From: Ariolimax columbianus
Taxonomy: Eukaryota > Mollusca > Gastropoda > Stylommatophora > Arionidae
Length of the DNA: 64,000 bases
NCBI GenBank assembly: GCA_036924085.1
Contig: JAVGWX010000011.1
Coordinates: 30,743,886-30,807,885, forward strand
Reading direction: 5' to 3'
Under the pieces are notes generated by a model. It saw nothing but the letters and a program-made list of their open reading frames with translations, was not told where the DNA came from and did not search any database. Below, in pieces: positions 1-11,065 of this stretch; the stretch's first letter is position 1; each line of letters opens with the position of its first letter. Made by a program: the position numbers and the translations under genes.

Positions 1-196
1 TTGGTCTCTCATTAATTGCGTCATGTTCCTAGAGCCACGATCGCCAGACGGTCGTGCGTGAGATACTTGTCGGTATCTTGGACAGCTCGTGATAAATATT
101 TTCCTGACGATAATTTGCCTAACATTATTGAACTCAGAATTCGAATTGACAAAACAGCATCCACTAAATGGAAATGACAGTTCACACCTCGTCAAG

Positions 197-283
197 TGAA
201 TGTCTGTATGAATGTCTATACGAATGTCTGTACGAATGTATGTACGAATGTCTGTACGAATGTCTGTACGAATGTCTACTCGG
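197..283. repeat. 12-bp tandem repeat
   Basis: About seven copies of a 12-bp unit close to TGTACGAATGTC. Because 12 is a multiple of 3, the array is open in several frames and yields a Cys-Leu-Tyr-Glu periodic peptide. That peptide is an artefact of the repeat. Confidence 0.85.
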
Positions 284-547
284 TCCTTGTCTTCGGTCCG
301 ATCACTCCGAGGTAAAAAGCTTATCGGCCGGTGCACCCGAGTCTGTGCAACTTTCTCCTGTTTTGTACCAACTTCTCTCGGCAGATCAGCTCGCAAAATC
401 CGGAAGTGGCGGCAAACATGCTTGCAACCCATAGAACTATAAAGAAGCATACACTCATCAAATGATCCATGAGGACGGAATGGAGAGACCAGCATAAAGA
501 ATACAAGTAAGAAAATAACAGCATAGATAAACTCGGTAGAGATGGGT

Positions 548-790
548 AGATCTTCAGACTCAGAACGGGACATTCACACTCAAGGCCCACCTTCACAGAA
601 TTGGTCTTAGAGACACCGACACATGCGATTATGGAGCACTCAAGCAAATTCCAGAACATGCCATGCAGGATTGCCCCACTAAGGCAGACCTAATAGAGAC
701 AGTCTAGACCATGCTCGAAAAGCTGTGGGGAACCGGTGAAGACCTGAAACGCACAGTCTTCTTTGTGAACCTCACTGAACTAGAAGTATA
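548..790 (+). pseudogene. LINE 3' end, RNase H-bearing family
   Basis: Translation shows the RLRTGH motif that follows RNase H in I/Jockey-group LINE polyproteins. After a frame change it continues as HRIGLRDTDTCDYG and ends in a short C-terminus resembling that of the LINE at 50233-52787. The upstream RT is absent, as expected for a 5'-truncated copy. It runs directly into a GAA microsatellite, as the 50233-52787 copy does, so the two probably belong to related subfamilies. At least one frameshift makes it non-functional. Confidence 0.7.
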
Positions 791-801
791 GCATTAGTTG
801 A

Positions 802-956
802 AGACGAAGACGACGAAGAAGAAGAAGAAGAAGAAGAAGAAGAAGAAGAAGAAGAAAAAGAAGAAGAAGAAGAAAAAGAAGAAGAAGAAGAAGTAGTAGT
901 ACACGAAGAAGAAAAAGAAGTAGAATTTGAAGAAGAAAAACAAGAAGATGTTCCAT
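802..956. repeat. (GAA)n microsatellite
   Basis: About 150 bp of GAA/GAC/AAA triplets, imperfect toward the 3' side. It sits right at the 3' end of a LINE fragment and is best read as an expanded LINE tail. The poly-Ser reading frame on the minus strand is a by-product. Confidence 0.9.
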
Positions 957-1089
957 AAGTCATGCACAAAACATAGGCTCTGTTAAGAATCATCTAATCA
1001 CCCGAAGACACGCATACAATTATGAAGGGTGTAAAACTGTATCCCTGCATGGGCAGATATTATGTGATTACAGTTATTGTATACGTATG

Positions 1090-1690
1090 AGGCCAAGAAT
1101 GCGGCACAATGAATAGGCTAGCAGCAGCCAGCGGCTCCTATCTGGCTATTTGTATTAAGGTCAGCGACCTAGCGCTGACCAAGACCCTATTGTGCCTCCA
1201 AGGGACGGTCCTAAAAACATGCTGCACTAAAGTTACTTAGTTGCTCATCGAAAGCTATGATGTCGACATCATCAGACGGGTCTGTCTTGAGGATACAACG
1301 GGCTGTATTTGAATTTTAATGAGGAAGAAACTGCGTTAATCATCAACCTCATTCTCTGATCTCGAACGACCCATGACCAGTGGCAAGACATAAGTCGAGA
1401 TGACTGGAGTTAACTCAGTATGCGTGCACCCTGTCCCACCTCCTCTTATACAAGGGGCCGATTTAAACTTACAGAATTTGATTGTTCACCGTTTCCGTTC
1501 ATCGCTTTGAGAGGCGAGTGTCTTACCTTTCGACCACAGCGGCACTAGTGCAGTCTGGCTAAGAGAATATCGATCGTTGTGGAAAGGAAAACCAGGTACC
1601 CAAAAAAATCCATCTGAAATCGGATGTGCTGGGCCGAGAGGCGCAGATATCGCAGCCTAGCTGTAATCTACACCACAACATCATAGCATC
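1090..1690 (+). repeat. Composite of interspersed repeats
   Basis: Positions 1255-1540 match 61145-61445 along most of their length (shared blocks include GCTGTATTTGAATT, GACCAGTGGCAAGAC and GATTGTTCACCGTTTCCG / GATCGTTCACCTTTTCCG). Positions about 1545-1680 match 14690-14825, including the shared tail block GGTGCAGATATCGCAGCC / GGCGCAGATATCGCAGCC. No coding potential is seen. These look like SINE or MITE pieces of unknown family. Confidence 0.6.
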
Positions 1691-1699
1691 ATTTTCAGG

Positions 1700-2290
1700 A
1701 TGAACATCAAAGAAGTATACATACTCACCTCTCGTTCACACAACAAACGCCTTTTATCCAAGTCTGGGCATACTTCAAAAACGCAAACAATAAAATATTT
1801 GTGGACCTACCAATGCATGTGCATGGTCACTGTTTGATGAAAACATTCTAAATTAAACTATATTTATTTCACATACAGCTTACAATTTTTAACTTATTCA
1901 TAATTAATTGTTTGTTGTTGTTGCGCCGGTAATAAAGGAATAAGTACAATCATTAAAGTTCTGCAGTAACAATGGAGATCAATAGAGGTTGAATATTTAC
2001 CAAAAAAATAGCTGGACATAAGATCAGAAACTGATCGGCGATCAACGATCGACGCTTCAACGATCGACACTTCGACTGCTGGAGGTCTTTGTAGATGTTT
2101 ACGTACATCGGAAACAGTGCAGACGAAAACAGTTACCGGTATAAAATTGATAAAGCAGGTCATTATATCAATCAACTAACTTTTGTTTTAATTCTTGAAA
2201 GCCGAGACTAACCATATGGTTGATATATCTCTCCGAGTAGCAGTTAGTTGCTCGTCGCAAGCAATGATGGTAACATCCTCAAACATTTGA
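1700..2290. other. No recognised feature
   Basis: AT-rich sequence with no recognisable gene. Small direct repeats of CGATCGAC occur near 2040-2075. Confidence 0.5.
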
Positions 2291-2297
2291 CCAGAGT

Positions 2298-2580
2298 TTG
2301 ATCTTCAAGCTGATAACAGGCCATGCCCATCTCAACAAACATCTGAATAGATTAGACCCACTACATGAACCAAACTGCAGATTCTGCCATGACCACGAGG
2401 AGTCAATCGAGCACCTCCTGACTTTGTGCCAAACGCTGGCCGACCTGAAGAACCTGCACCTACCACCACACCCCACCATACTCAACACGCTCTTCACATA
2501 ACTACAACAATTGAGGAGGACGTGTGCTTTTGTTAGGGAGGCATTGGGCTGCCAAGAGCTGCCAGCTCACAGCTAAAGGG
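2298..2580 (+). pseudogene. LINE C-terminal fragment (post-RNase H, zinc motif)
   Basis: A 67-codon open stretch begins with a degenerate RLRTGH-like motif (KLITGHAHLNKHLNRL). It continues with a Cys/His cluster (CRFCHDHEESIEHLLTLC) of the kind that ends I/Jockey-group LINE ORF2 proteins. RT and RNase H are missing, so this is a 5'-truncated copy. Confidence 0.7.
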
Positions 2581-2879
2581 ATTATATCTTCATCATCATT
2601 CATTTGACCAATCTATGTAAACGTCGTTATGTAAATAGCCAATGTAGAGTAAGAACAAACGCAAAATATTTAGTAAATGTCATATTAGTTCCGGTATACG
2701 GCAAAGTTGTATGTTATCTCCTTAACTGTTTACCCCATATATAGAGGCAATGTGTAAAATGTAAGCCAACAGTAAGGGAAACAGCCTCAGTGAACACTTA
2801 AATTAACTGCTCTTTGCTGATGACCAAGCACTAATAAGCAGCCTCAGAAAAACAACTGGATGAACATATCAATCATCTG

Positions 2880-3115
2880 GGGACGACGTTGGCTAGTGGT
2901 TAAATGACACTGCTAACAATCCGAAGGTGCTGGGTTCGATCCTCATCATATCACCGGCCGTGACCCCGGGGAAGCAAACCCTTAGAAAATACAATAGGAA
3001 GCATCCCTTACACAAAATTAATGCCGAAGTCGGATGAACTGGCCCGACTGGCGCAAAATAAAAACATAGTGCAATGCACACCACACTGGAGAATAGAGAA
3101 ATAAGGTGAAAGCAA
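2880..3115 (+). repeat. tRNA-derived SINE, family A
   Basis: The head looks like a tRNA: GGCTAGTGGTTAAATGAC resembles a pol III box A and GGTGCTGGGTTCGATCC a box B. The body (CCCCGGGGAAGCAAACCCTTAG) and tail (AAGTCGGATGAACTGGCCCG) recur in the inverted copy at 5450-5690. Confidence 0.8.
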
Positions 3116-3586
3116 CAACAACAAATGTTAAATGTCAACAATTTTAGTGCTCCGGATTACATGAATAAAATAAACAGAGAAAACCGAAGTTATAACGATT
3201 GCAAGAAAATAAATGAAAGCAAATATATTTATACAAAATCAACAAGTAAAATGGCTGAAAAATATAACTGGCGTGGATAACATAATCTCTGCACTGTCTT
3301 GTGGGTCAGGCAGAGGTCAGGTGGAACCAGCAGACTAAGCTCGAGGGAGATCATCACACATTCGGGACACGAATAGGGAGACAAGAGCACACAGACGGGC
3401 CACTTTCATGTTGCCAATAGAAGCAGTCAATGGGATCCAATATCATCCATAATAATAACATGATATCCTCCGATGGGGGCAGCCGATAGGTCAAGGAGGA
3501 GTGGACTAGCTGCGTCTGCTATGGACGACCTCAGACTTGTGTGGAGTAATGGCAAGATCTACCTCGGGGACAACAATCTGCATTTA
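3116..3586. other. No recognised feature
   Basis: No gene or repeat recognised between the SINE and the minisatellite. Confidence 0.4.
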
Positions 3587-3850
3587 CCAGTCCTGCGTGG
3601 TCCTAGTCCTGCGTGGTCCTAGTCCTGCGTGACCCCAGTCCTGCATGGTCCCAGTTTTGCGTGTCCCAGTCCTGCGTGGTGTCCCAGTCCTGCGTGGTCC
3701 CAGTCCTGCGTGGTGTCCCAGTCCTGCGTGGTCCTAGTCCTGCGTGGTCCTAGTCCTGCGTGACCCCAGTCCTGCATGGTCCCAGTATTGCGTGTCCCAG
3801 TCCTGCAGGGTTCCAGTCCTGCATGTTCCAGTCGTGCTTGTTCCAGTCCT
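3587..3850. repeat. Minisatellite, unit about 14-20 bp (CCAGTCCTGCGTGGT)
   Basis: Variable-length repeats of CAGTCCTGCGTGGTCC. The last units grade into the reverse-transcriptase fragment that follows: CCAGTCCTGC becomes CCAGTCCTGCTTCACGGCTC, which encodes PVLLHGS. The array therefore seems to be built from, or fused to, that RT sequence. Confidence 0.85.
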
Positions 3851-4215
3851 GCTTCACGGCTCCAAAACCTGGACATTACTGAAACATGATATGTCGAGAC
3901 TTGAAGCCTTTCACATGCGCAACCAGCGGCGTATCCTGGGCATCCGATGGCATGACTACATCAGCAACATGGAGGTCTCAACTAATGCAGGGCTTTCTCC
4001 TCTTCCCCCCCCCCCCCCTCTCAGAAACACTTCACCGGCACCGAATTTTTTTGGTCGGTCATGTTGTACGCTGGACCAGGAAAAACCTGCCCACAAGTCG
4101 TTCTTCAGCGCCAAGCCGACCGGCTGGAGGCGCAGAAGAGACCTGGAACCACGCCACAGCTGTGGGTCATGGATGTGAACGACCGACGCAACGGACCTCA
4201 GACGCCTAAGCGAAC
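3840..4215 (+). pseudogene. LINE reverse transcriptase C-terminal fragment
   Basis: Translation gives LLHGSKTWTLLKHDMSRLEA and RNQRRILGIRWHDYISN, the thumb/C-terminal signature of a common animal LINE RT (family consensus YGSETWTL ... RRILGIRW). After a poly-C tract near 4005 the frame shifts. The later part (FLVGHVVR, TSRS) is recognisable as the FGHVVR block. The catalytic core is absent and the 5' side is replaced by the minisatellite. Confidence 0.75.
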
Positions 4216-4789
4216 ATTATTATTATTTCACTCACAAGTGAGAAAAACGATCTTACAGGCTGTGTCAACAAACAATGATGATGCAAATAGCAAACAATAA
4301 TTCTTGGCTATGTTCCGAGGAATTCTGGACAAAGCTTCAATGAGGAATATCGAGACAGGGGAGATCACAATGCAAAAGTTGAGACAGCAATTGTGAATTT
4401 ACTATTGGGCAAAATTGGATTGTGAAACAGAAATCAAATTGGGTCATGTACAAACCAGACAGCAACACTGGCAATAATGGTTGAACAAAGTGGGATATGG
4501 AACACTACTTTATATGAAAATACATTTGACAGCTTAGACAGATAATCTGGAAGTCGCCCAGGCACTATGGAGTACCCCTGAGACTCACTTACATAAATAA
4601 GAAAACACAAAGAAATGAAATGTAGAGTTGTACATGAAGGTCAACTTTATAAGCCTTTTGATATCAGAACTGATGTTGGTCAGTGATGTATGTTATCTCT
4701 TTCTGCTGGCTATTAACTTGATCATGATAACAGGAATGGTCTAGCATAAGGTAGCGTTCGGGCACCTACACTGTAAAATGTTTATATAA
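4216..4789. other. No recognised feature
   Basis: No gene or clear repeat seen. Confidence 0.4.
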
Positions 4790-5370
4790 ATGATCAACTG
4801 ATAAGTCCAGACACTAGACAGTTCCTATATGCAAAATGTTCGTGCAAGAAATAACACACTGTGTACGCTTACAAACACGGTCATGGGTTGTATCACGAAC
4901 TGTGTTGCGCACATCGGCCCTCGCATTTCTGCAGCAGAATATGCCTCGCCAGTATGGAACTAGTCTGCACACCTGAGACACGTTATTGTGGTAATAAATG
5001 AGACATGTCCTAATTGCAACATCCCATAAAACAGGAGACGGGTTGCGTCAGTGGTCGAAAGGAAAAAAACAGTCCTGTGATCAGAGACACCGGGATGACG
5101 GAAATCAAGACAAAGTTTCCATAGAACTGTATAGTTTACAAACTGGATATCTGAGCAAAATGGCATCGAACAACGGCGTCAGAGAAATGGTGAGGAATTG
5201 ATGGTGGTAAAAGGAGAACTTGCCACATAGTACAGAAGGACGCACTCTGCGTGAAGAGTACTCAACCGATGACGAACGGGAGTTTCCAGGTGTAGATCGA
5301 CCTTGACAAAAATGGGGATATGCGGACTGCGATGTCCGCAAATGGAGAGCCATCCAAGACCCCATAACAC
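4790..5370 (+). pseudogene. Jockey-type LINE RT/C-terminal remnant
   Basis: In shifting frames the translation shows VRARNNTL, then AAEYASPVWN (family-typical AEYASPVW), then NETC. Further on a KWGYAD block precedes the C-terminal zinc motif region, as in the related minus-strand copy at 9640-10545. Several frameshifts and stops are present. The catalytic RT motifs lie upstream and are missing. Confidence 0.6.
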
Positions 5371-5449
5371 CTGTAGAACTGCCTAAGAATACAAAAACCA
5401 TGTACTTTGACAGATCTCATGGTAGGATTTTTTTTTTTTTTTTGCGTTC

Positions 5450-5690
5450 GCCTTATTTCTGAAATCCCGAAGGCGGTGTGCGTTGCACTGTGGTTTTTAT
5501 TTTGCACCTGTCGGCCCAGTGCATCCGACTTCAGCATGCATTTTATGTAAGGGTCTGCTTGCTCCTGCATTTTCTAAGGGTTTGCTTCCCCGGGGTAACG
5601 ACCGGTGCTGTGATGGGGATCGAACCCAGCACCTTCTGGTTTGTGAGCCGTATCACTTAACCACTAGCCCACGCCGTCTCCGATGCAGCA
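5450..5690 (-). repeat. tRNA-derived SINE, family A
   Basis: Reverse-complement copy of the SINE at 2880-3115. On the minus strand it has GCTAGTGGTTAAGTGATACG (box A-like) and GGTGCTGGGTTCGATCCCC (box B-like), the CCCCGGGGAAGCAAACCC body and the GAAGTCGGATGCACTGGGCC tail. It is better preserved than the plus copy. Confidence 0.85.
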
Positions 5691-5829
5691 AATGAAAGAC
5701 CTTCCAGGGCCGCTTATTTCTGGTCCAAATACTTTATGAGGGACACGGAGAGTAAGAAAGTAACTTGCTCTTGAAGACAACAAAATCAATCCAACAGAAA
5801 TTGAATTTCATTAAATTTGAAGAATTTGA

Positions 5830-6135
5830 AAAAAAGAACTTACCGATCTGGACTTCACCGAAGACTTGACTCACATTTGTCTTATCAGCAATCTGGTCAG
5901 GTTAGGTCACGTCATCCCGTAACAGGTGAGCTCGTTGGGGTACACACAAAGACATCATCACAACAGCAGCTCTCTTTCAGCGGCCTCTGTCTGTGCCTCT
6001 TCTGGTCGAAGATTGGTCCATTATTTTATGTTGTCCTCCCACCTCTATTTGGGACGGCCTCTTCGTCGTCTGCCTTGCACCTTTCCGTGCAGGATCGTAT
6101 TTGCAAGACCCTTTGATCTCGAAATATGACCGTAC
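5830..6135 (-). pseudogene. RTE-type LINE C-terminal fragment
   Basis: On the minus strand it encodes GKVQGRRRRGRPK followed by a tryptophan-containing block. This is the typical GKRxRGRPRxRW end of RTE-clade ORFs. Farther down VPQRAHLLRDDVT resembles the family C-terminus that also appears at 19680-19735. Only the last part is present. Confidence 0.65.
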
Positions 6136-6469
6136 CAAGCGTGTTTCCTAATCAGTAATCAGATGACAAATAAAATAAGTATACAGATGATGTGCCATGT
6201 AAATTGGAACTGAGAATATACAGAAGAAAAAACCCATAGAGATTATGAGAATAAATGTATATATTGACAATATGAATGTGTTGAGAAGGTGAGGGATCTT
6301 TCCACGATGTAGAATCATTCATATATACGTGTTACAATATAGACAAAGTAGGAAGTATAGAGAGTGAGATCAACAAAAAATACATACGCTGATAGTAGCT
6401 ATTGGAGCTTTGGTTGAGCATATGCGGAAATAAAAATAAACGAAGTCCAACACGTTCATATCTCTAAGC

Positions 6470-6725
6470 TGGCAGGATCAATACATCAACTTAGATAGCT
6501 GCATACTTTCACAACTACTTTTTGTGGACGACATTGTGGTTTTACAACCATAGCATTGCAGAAGTCGAACAAAGTCTATACAAGCTGGATGAAGCCCACA
6601 AGGCGGTTGGGCTAAATATAAACAGAAAGCAGACTCCATTTATAGTGAACTCTTTCAATGGGAACTTGGACTGGAAGCTGAGCCCATTGAGAATGTCAAT
6701 TACTGCTGGTCTCAAGAGCTGACAT
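6470..6725 (+). pseudogene. LINE RT palm fragment (FVDD motif)
   Basis: Translation reads SQLLFVDDIVVLQP, containing the RT catalytic F-x-DD motif. Then, after a frameshift, it reads YKLDEAHKAVGLNINRKQT, matching the usual LDEASKKVGLKINRKKT block that follows the catalytic loop. About 80 codons survive. Confidence 0.65.
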
Positions 6726-7000
6726 GCATCCATTTTTGCAACTGAATATAAACATCTTTTTCTACACATCTATTCTTATCTAAGTGTTTACTTATTTATT
6801 TAAAATAAAATTATATCGAACCTGTCCTTCCCGTAACTCGAAAGTAAATGACCCACACTAGTCATCAATCAGCAAAGTGAAAACTGTTTGGAGTGAATGA
6901 ACAGAAACGTACCGGAGATGGTTGAGTTGGAGCTAAAGCTCAAAACATGAGCTAAATTTTTATGTCGAGAAAATAAAAATAAAAAAAGCAAAACATTCGA

Positions 7001-7072
7001 TGACCCCGACGTGATTTGAACACGCAACCTTCTGATCTGGAGTCAGACGCGCTACCGTTGCGCCACAGGGCC
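7001..7072 (-). tRNA. tRNA-Trp (anticodon CCA)
   Basis: The reverse complement folds into a complete 72-nt cloverleaf. The 7-bp acceptor stem GGCCCTG/CGGGGTC has two G-U pairs and discriminator A. The D stem is GCGC/GCGC. The anticodon stem is TCTGA/TCAGA with loop CTCCAGA, so the anticodon is CCA. The T stem is GCGTG/CACGT with loop TTCAAAT. A TTTT pol III terminator (6990-6993) lies seven bases beyond the 3' end. There is no intron and CCA is not encoded. The intact stems and the terminator argue for a functional gene. The G-U pairs leave room for a recent pseudogene. Confidence 0.93.
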
Positions 7073-7079
7073 AGCTGAT

Positions 7080-7760
7080 ATCATAGTTAAATATATTATT
7101 ATATTGAATTTCAATTTTCGGCGACTTTAATTACATTACGCAATTTTAATTCAAAGAAGTAAAATATGTATTCTTTTTTTATATATATTTTGATATAAAT
7201 TCATTTTCCAGATTTCTATAACTGGGTAAATACTGTACGAGCTCTATACAGCTAAACATAATAATTAATTTGAAGAATCACGGTTTCCTGTTCCGGTAGA
7301 CGAAATCGAAACAGCAACATGTTCAAATAATCAAGATGCCGAAACCACTTACCAACGATCAAATAAGACATGGCTTGTAGCTGCCAAATTAGTTCTGACA
7401 TCAAACAAAGAGTGAGTAAACTTTGTAGAATGATATCTTTTCTGGACGTTGGTCCCCTATTCAGACTACTGATAATCGAACATTGTTGTAACAGCAGTTT
7501 TAAACAATCCACTATTGAAGAATCATGAATTCCTGAGATAGATTTATTTTTAATTTAAAACAGTAGTAGTTAATTTAATATTAATTCTATATATGATGTT
7601 GGAAATGCAACCAGTAGCTTTTTAACCACTCCCCGTAATAATGCAGAATAATGATCAGAAATTTCTTTCTGTAACTGCTTGGGAAGTCACCAGGAAGTGA
7701 CGATAGGTATTTATTTAGTATTTAATTGTAAATATATCAATAATATCATTTATATACTAA
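7080..7760. other. No recognised feature
   Basis: AT-rich. The 86-codon open stretch on the minus strand (7252-7512) has no recognisable domain. Confidence 0.4.
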
Positions 7761-7764
7761 TTGA

Positions 7765-9205
7765 ACTAATACAGGCAGGAGGGGATGTATGCATCCACAT
7801 GTACCGCACATTATGTACGAAGATCTGGTGCAGTTCAGAATGGCCCACAGCATGGAGAAGATCAGTATATATCCCCATACCAAAGAAACGAAATCTAAAA
7901 TTATGCACCAACTAGCGCACTATTAATAATTGCCCTGATAACCCATGCCAGCAAGATCTTGTTACGTATAATCATGAAGAGACTGGAAAAAAAGTTAGCA
8001 AATGAAATACACGAAATGCAGGCAGGTTTCAGACAAGGCAGAGCCACACAAGGGTACATCTTCAATATGATACACAGCTTTGAGAAATGTAGAGAGTACA
8101 GTGTAAACCTCTATGTGTGCTTCATAGATTACACCAAAGCTTTCGACTGTGTACAATATCAGCAGCTGTGACAAATAATGAAGGACATGGGTATTGCAAC
8201 ACACCTGATACATCTAATAGAGGCACTCTACAGTGGATAACAAGCCGCCATTAGAACCAATGAAGGTACAACATATTGGTTTAAAATTCACAAGTGAGTA
8301 GACAAGGTTGCATACTTTCATCTTATTTATTTAACATCTACACAGAAAATGTCATGCGAAAGGTAAAAACAGATGACAGGGGAATTTTGATCCATTCACA
8401 ATAGGAGGAAAGGAAATTCTAGAGCTAAGATATGCAGATGACATATTTATGCTGTCAAACAGAGCCAAGGGTCTGGAACGATTGCTCATGTCCGTTCAAA
8501 AACACAGTGAAGCTCAGAACCTTTTCCTGAACATTAAGAAAACTAAGATAATGTTCACTGACAAAACAGGACTGCAGCCCCAGATTGATATTAATAATGA
8601 AGAAATTGAAAATGTCAAACATTTTTAATACCTTGGCTCTACGTTATACAACGACGGAGACTGCTTAAAAGAAATTAGAAGACATTTGGCCATGACGGTG
8701 CAGAAACTAAACAACATGCACAATTTATGGCATAATACTGACAAGCAACTAAAACTGAAGATCCTGAGAACATGCATATTTCCTTGTAACAATGTACGAG
8801 TGTGAGACATGGACTATGACACAAGCAGCAAGGCAAAAAATTGGAGCGTTTGAAACAAAATGTTACAGAAAAATCCTAAAAATTCCTTGGATAAAGAAAG
8901 TGACAAATAAAACCATCCAAGAAGACCTGAATGTTAAAGAAAATTTGCTCATAAACAATGTTATGTTTTGGAAATATAATTTTTTTTACCGTTTCAAATG
9001 TTATAACGGACTTTAAAAAATGGTCAGGGAGGGCATGGTACCTAGAAGGTGACTCAGAGGTCGGCGAAGGTGGATACAAGATGTAAAGGATACTCTAAAC
9101 GTGAACATGGAGCAGGCGGGAAGATTGACTGCAGACCGAGATTCATATCAGCTTGCTGTGATGAGAGCGACTTTCTACAAAGGACATGATGAAGTCCTTG
9201 TAGGT
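7765..9205 (+). pseudogene. RTE-type LINE reverse transcriptase, decayed
   Basis: RT blocks appear in order. ELIQAGGDVC comes near 7770, followed by WCSSEWPTAWRRSVYIPIPK. EMQAGFRQGRATQ is near 8015, FIDYTKAFDCVQ (motif A with the first catalytic Asp) near 8125, and YADDIFMLSN (motif C, YADD) near 8430. YLGSTLYNDGDCLKEIRR is near 8635. The thumb block with a frame change at CETWTMT is near 8805, and a C-terminal RRWIQDVKD near 9065. At least four frameshifts or stops break the frame, so it is non-functional. The endonuclease is missing. The layout and the 3' end match the RTE copy at 21690-23540 (shared ACAAAGGACATG). Confidence 0.88.
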
Positions 9206-9639
9206 AGGATTTCTTGAATCCCACAAGACAATACTTAACAGCTAAAAGTTAAAGCCATTTTTAATTGCAGCTAAATTAGCTCTTCCTCCTCCAATCCAAC
9301 TTCCTGAATATTTTAAAATATATTTATCAGTCTGAAATTTCCATCATAACAAGAGCTCTGAACTACTTAGCCATATCTTCATGCAGCATATTGATATTCA
9401 ATCGCTCACAAAAGACTTGTAAATTGTCATCTTGTATCCCTCACTTCTATTCTAGCTCAGACGTTGGAAAATTGGGTTAGCTCACGACAGTCTATATTGT
9501 GCTTGAGTAGAGTTGACGTTGCAATATTTTCATATATTTGAGCATCATCATTAATACTTCAGGGTGCACAGAGGCAGATGTAAAGGCTAGAATTACGTAC
9601 TTTCTATGTCCTAGGCACTACGTCACACATTCTTTCAGT
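9206..9639. other. No recognised feature
   Basis: No gene or clear repeat recognised between two oppositely oriented LINE remnants. Confidence 0.35.
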
Positions 9640-10545
9640 ATTCAGCCACGTGGATTGCACTGGCACTTAGCAAGTCATCCATGCTACAAGTCTCTGGGAG
9701 GTTTGGGCAGATCATCAGATGGTCCTGGTCTTGTGTTACTCCACATTCGCATGTTTCGTTATCACTATATCCCCATCTTTTCAGGTTTTTCTTGCATCGT
9801 TATACACCAGTTTGAAGTCTATTTAGTGACTACCATGTTGCATATAGATGTGCAGGTTCCTTCCGTAATTCGATCAAGGGGACCTGTGTCAGCTGTTTCC
9901 AACTTTCAATTTGTCGTTTTCCTGGACTAGTCTGTAGGGACTGGGTTGACTAAGAAACTTCATCTTGATATTGAACATAGAGTGTCTTGGGTCATTTACC
10001 TGTTTTTCTCTATCTCTGACACGACAGTTCTTCATATCTCTGGTGGCGCAATGCCAATTATGGGGTGTAGGTTTTAGGCATCCAGTAACTATACGGCCTG
10101 TCTCATTTTTTGCTGTATCTATATGTTTGACATGTGCAGAGTTCTTCTAGACTGGTAGGCGTACATAGCTACAGAGAAACACAGAGCGAGTGCTGATGTT
10201 CTGAGGATATCTGGCTTTGCTCCCCATGTTGTGCCAGTCAGTTTTTGTATGATACTATTTCTCGCATGTATTTTGTCTCCTCGCAATGTGCGGCATAGGA
10301 CAGTATGCGGTCCAACTTTACTCCCAAGTATTTGGGGGCTGTGCTGTGTTCCAGATCCTGTCCTTACCATTTGATCTGTAACTTTCTGTTACTGAGGTGG
10401 TAGACGCATACTTGAGTGTTGCTGGGGTTTGGTTAGAGGTGATTTTTATGCTAATATAGATTAAGGGCATCAAGGCGTTTGTCAGTTTCTGTTCGGCTTC
10501 TTCGAAACCCTTTCCCTGGGCAGCCACTGCTGTAATCAGCATATA
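9640..10545 (-). pseudogene. Jockey-type LINE RT C-terminal half, decayed
   Basis: Reading the minus strand from 10545, FEEAEQKLTNAL corresponds to the block after the catalytic YADD. NTAQPPNTWE follows, then NSIIQKLTGTTWGAKPDILR and TSALALCFSV, the hallmark SGTTWGADxxxLRTSALALCYS block of Jockey-like elements. Near 9690-9790 CECGVTQDQDHLMICPNLP supplies the terminal Cys/His motif. Several stops and frameshifts are present. The RT catalytic core is absent. Confidence 0.8.
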
Positions 10546-10664
10546 TGAATTAAAGAGGCAAGAACGGGATTTCTGTTACTAAATAATAAATGGAAATCCA
10601 GATAAATAAAGACTAATACAAAATTAAGAATGTTTAATTCCAATATTCAGTCAGTAGTCTGGAC

Positions 10665-11065
10665 GAAGCAGAAACCTGGAGAATGACAAAGGCAATACAG
10701 AGAGAAAACTCCAGTCATTCATCAGTAAATGTCTATGGATAATAATAGTTATAGGTTGGCAAAAATGGTGAGGAACGAAGAGCTATGGGAAAGATGCCAA
10801 CAACAACCAGGGAAGCAACAAATCAAACATAAGAAATATGGTTTGGATAGAACAAACACTTCAGAAAGCACCATTATACATGGCCAGACAGGCCCTGGCA
10901 TAGAACCCAGTCCACAGGGGAAGAGGGAGAGAGGCAGTCCAACAAACGCCTGGAGAATAGATGGTGAAAATGAACTTCGGTCCCCAGACTAATTGAAAAG
11001 GCGAGACAGAAAAGGCAGATAAAAGTTTGAACTTACTGGAGGAGAGTTGTCAATGATCTATGCCC
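10665..11065 (+). pseudogene. RTE-type LINE C-terminal fragment
   Basis: The translation shows ETWRMTKAIQRKLQSFISKC, then EELWERCQQQP, then the SIARQALAWNPQGKR-type block (here ARQALAWNPVHRGRERE) and a terminal WRIDGENELRS. These are the conserved C-terminal blocks of the same LINE lineage as the two half-copies at 49865-50095 and 55815-56166. It contains frame changes. Confidence 0.75.

Noticed and set aside
168..442. Cys-Leu-Tyr-Glu repeat open frames
   Set aside because: Produced by the 12-bp tandem repeat being a multiple of three. There is no independent evidence of a gene.
772..993. Poly-Ser open frame on the minus strand
   Set aside because: It is the antisense reading of the GAA microsatellite, with no conserved domain.
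4005..4020. Poly-C run as a possible regulatory motif
   Set aside because: A simple homopolymer inside a decayed RT fragment, probably slippage.
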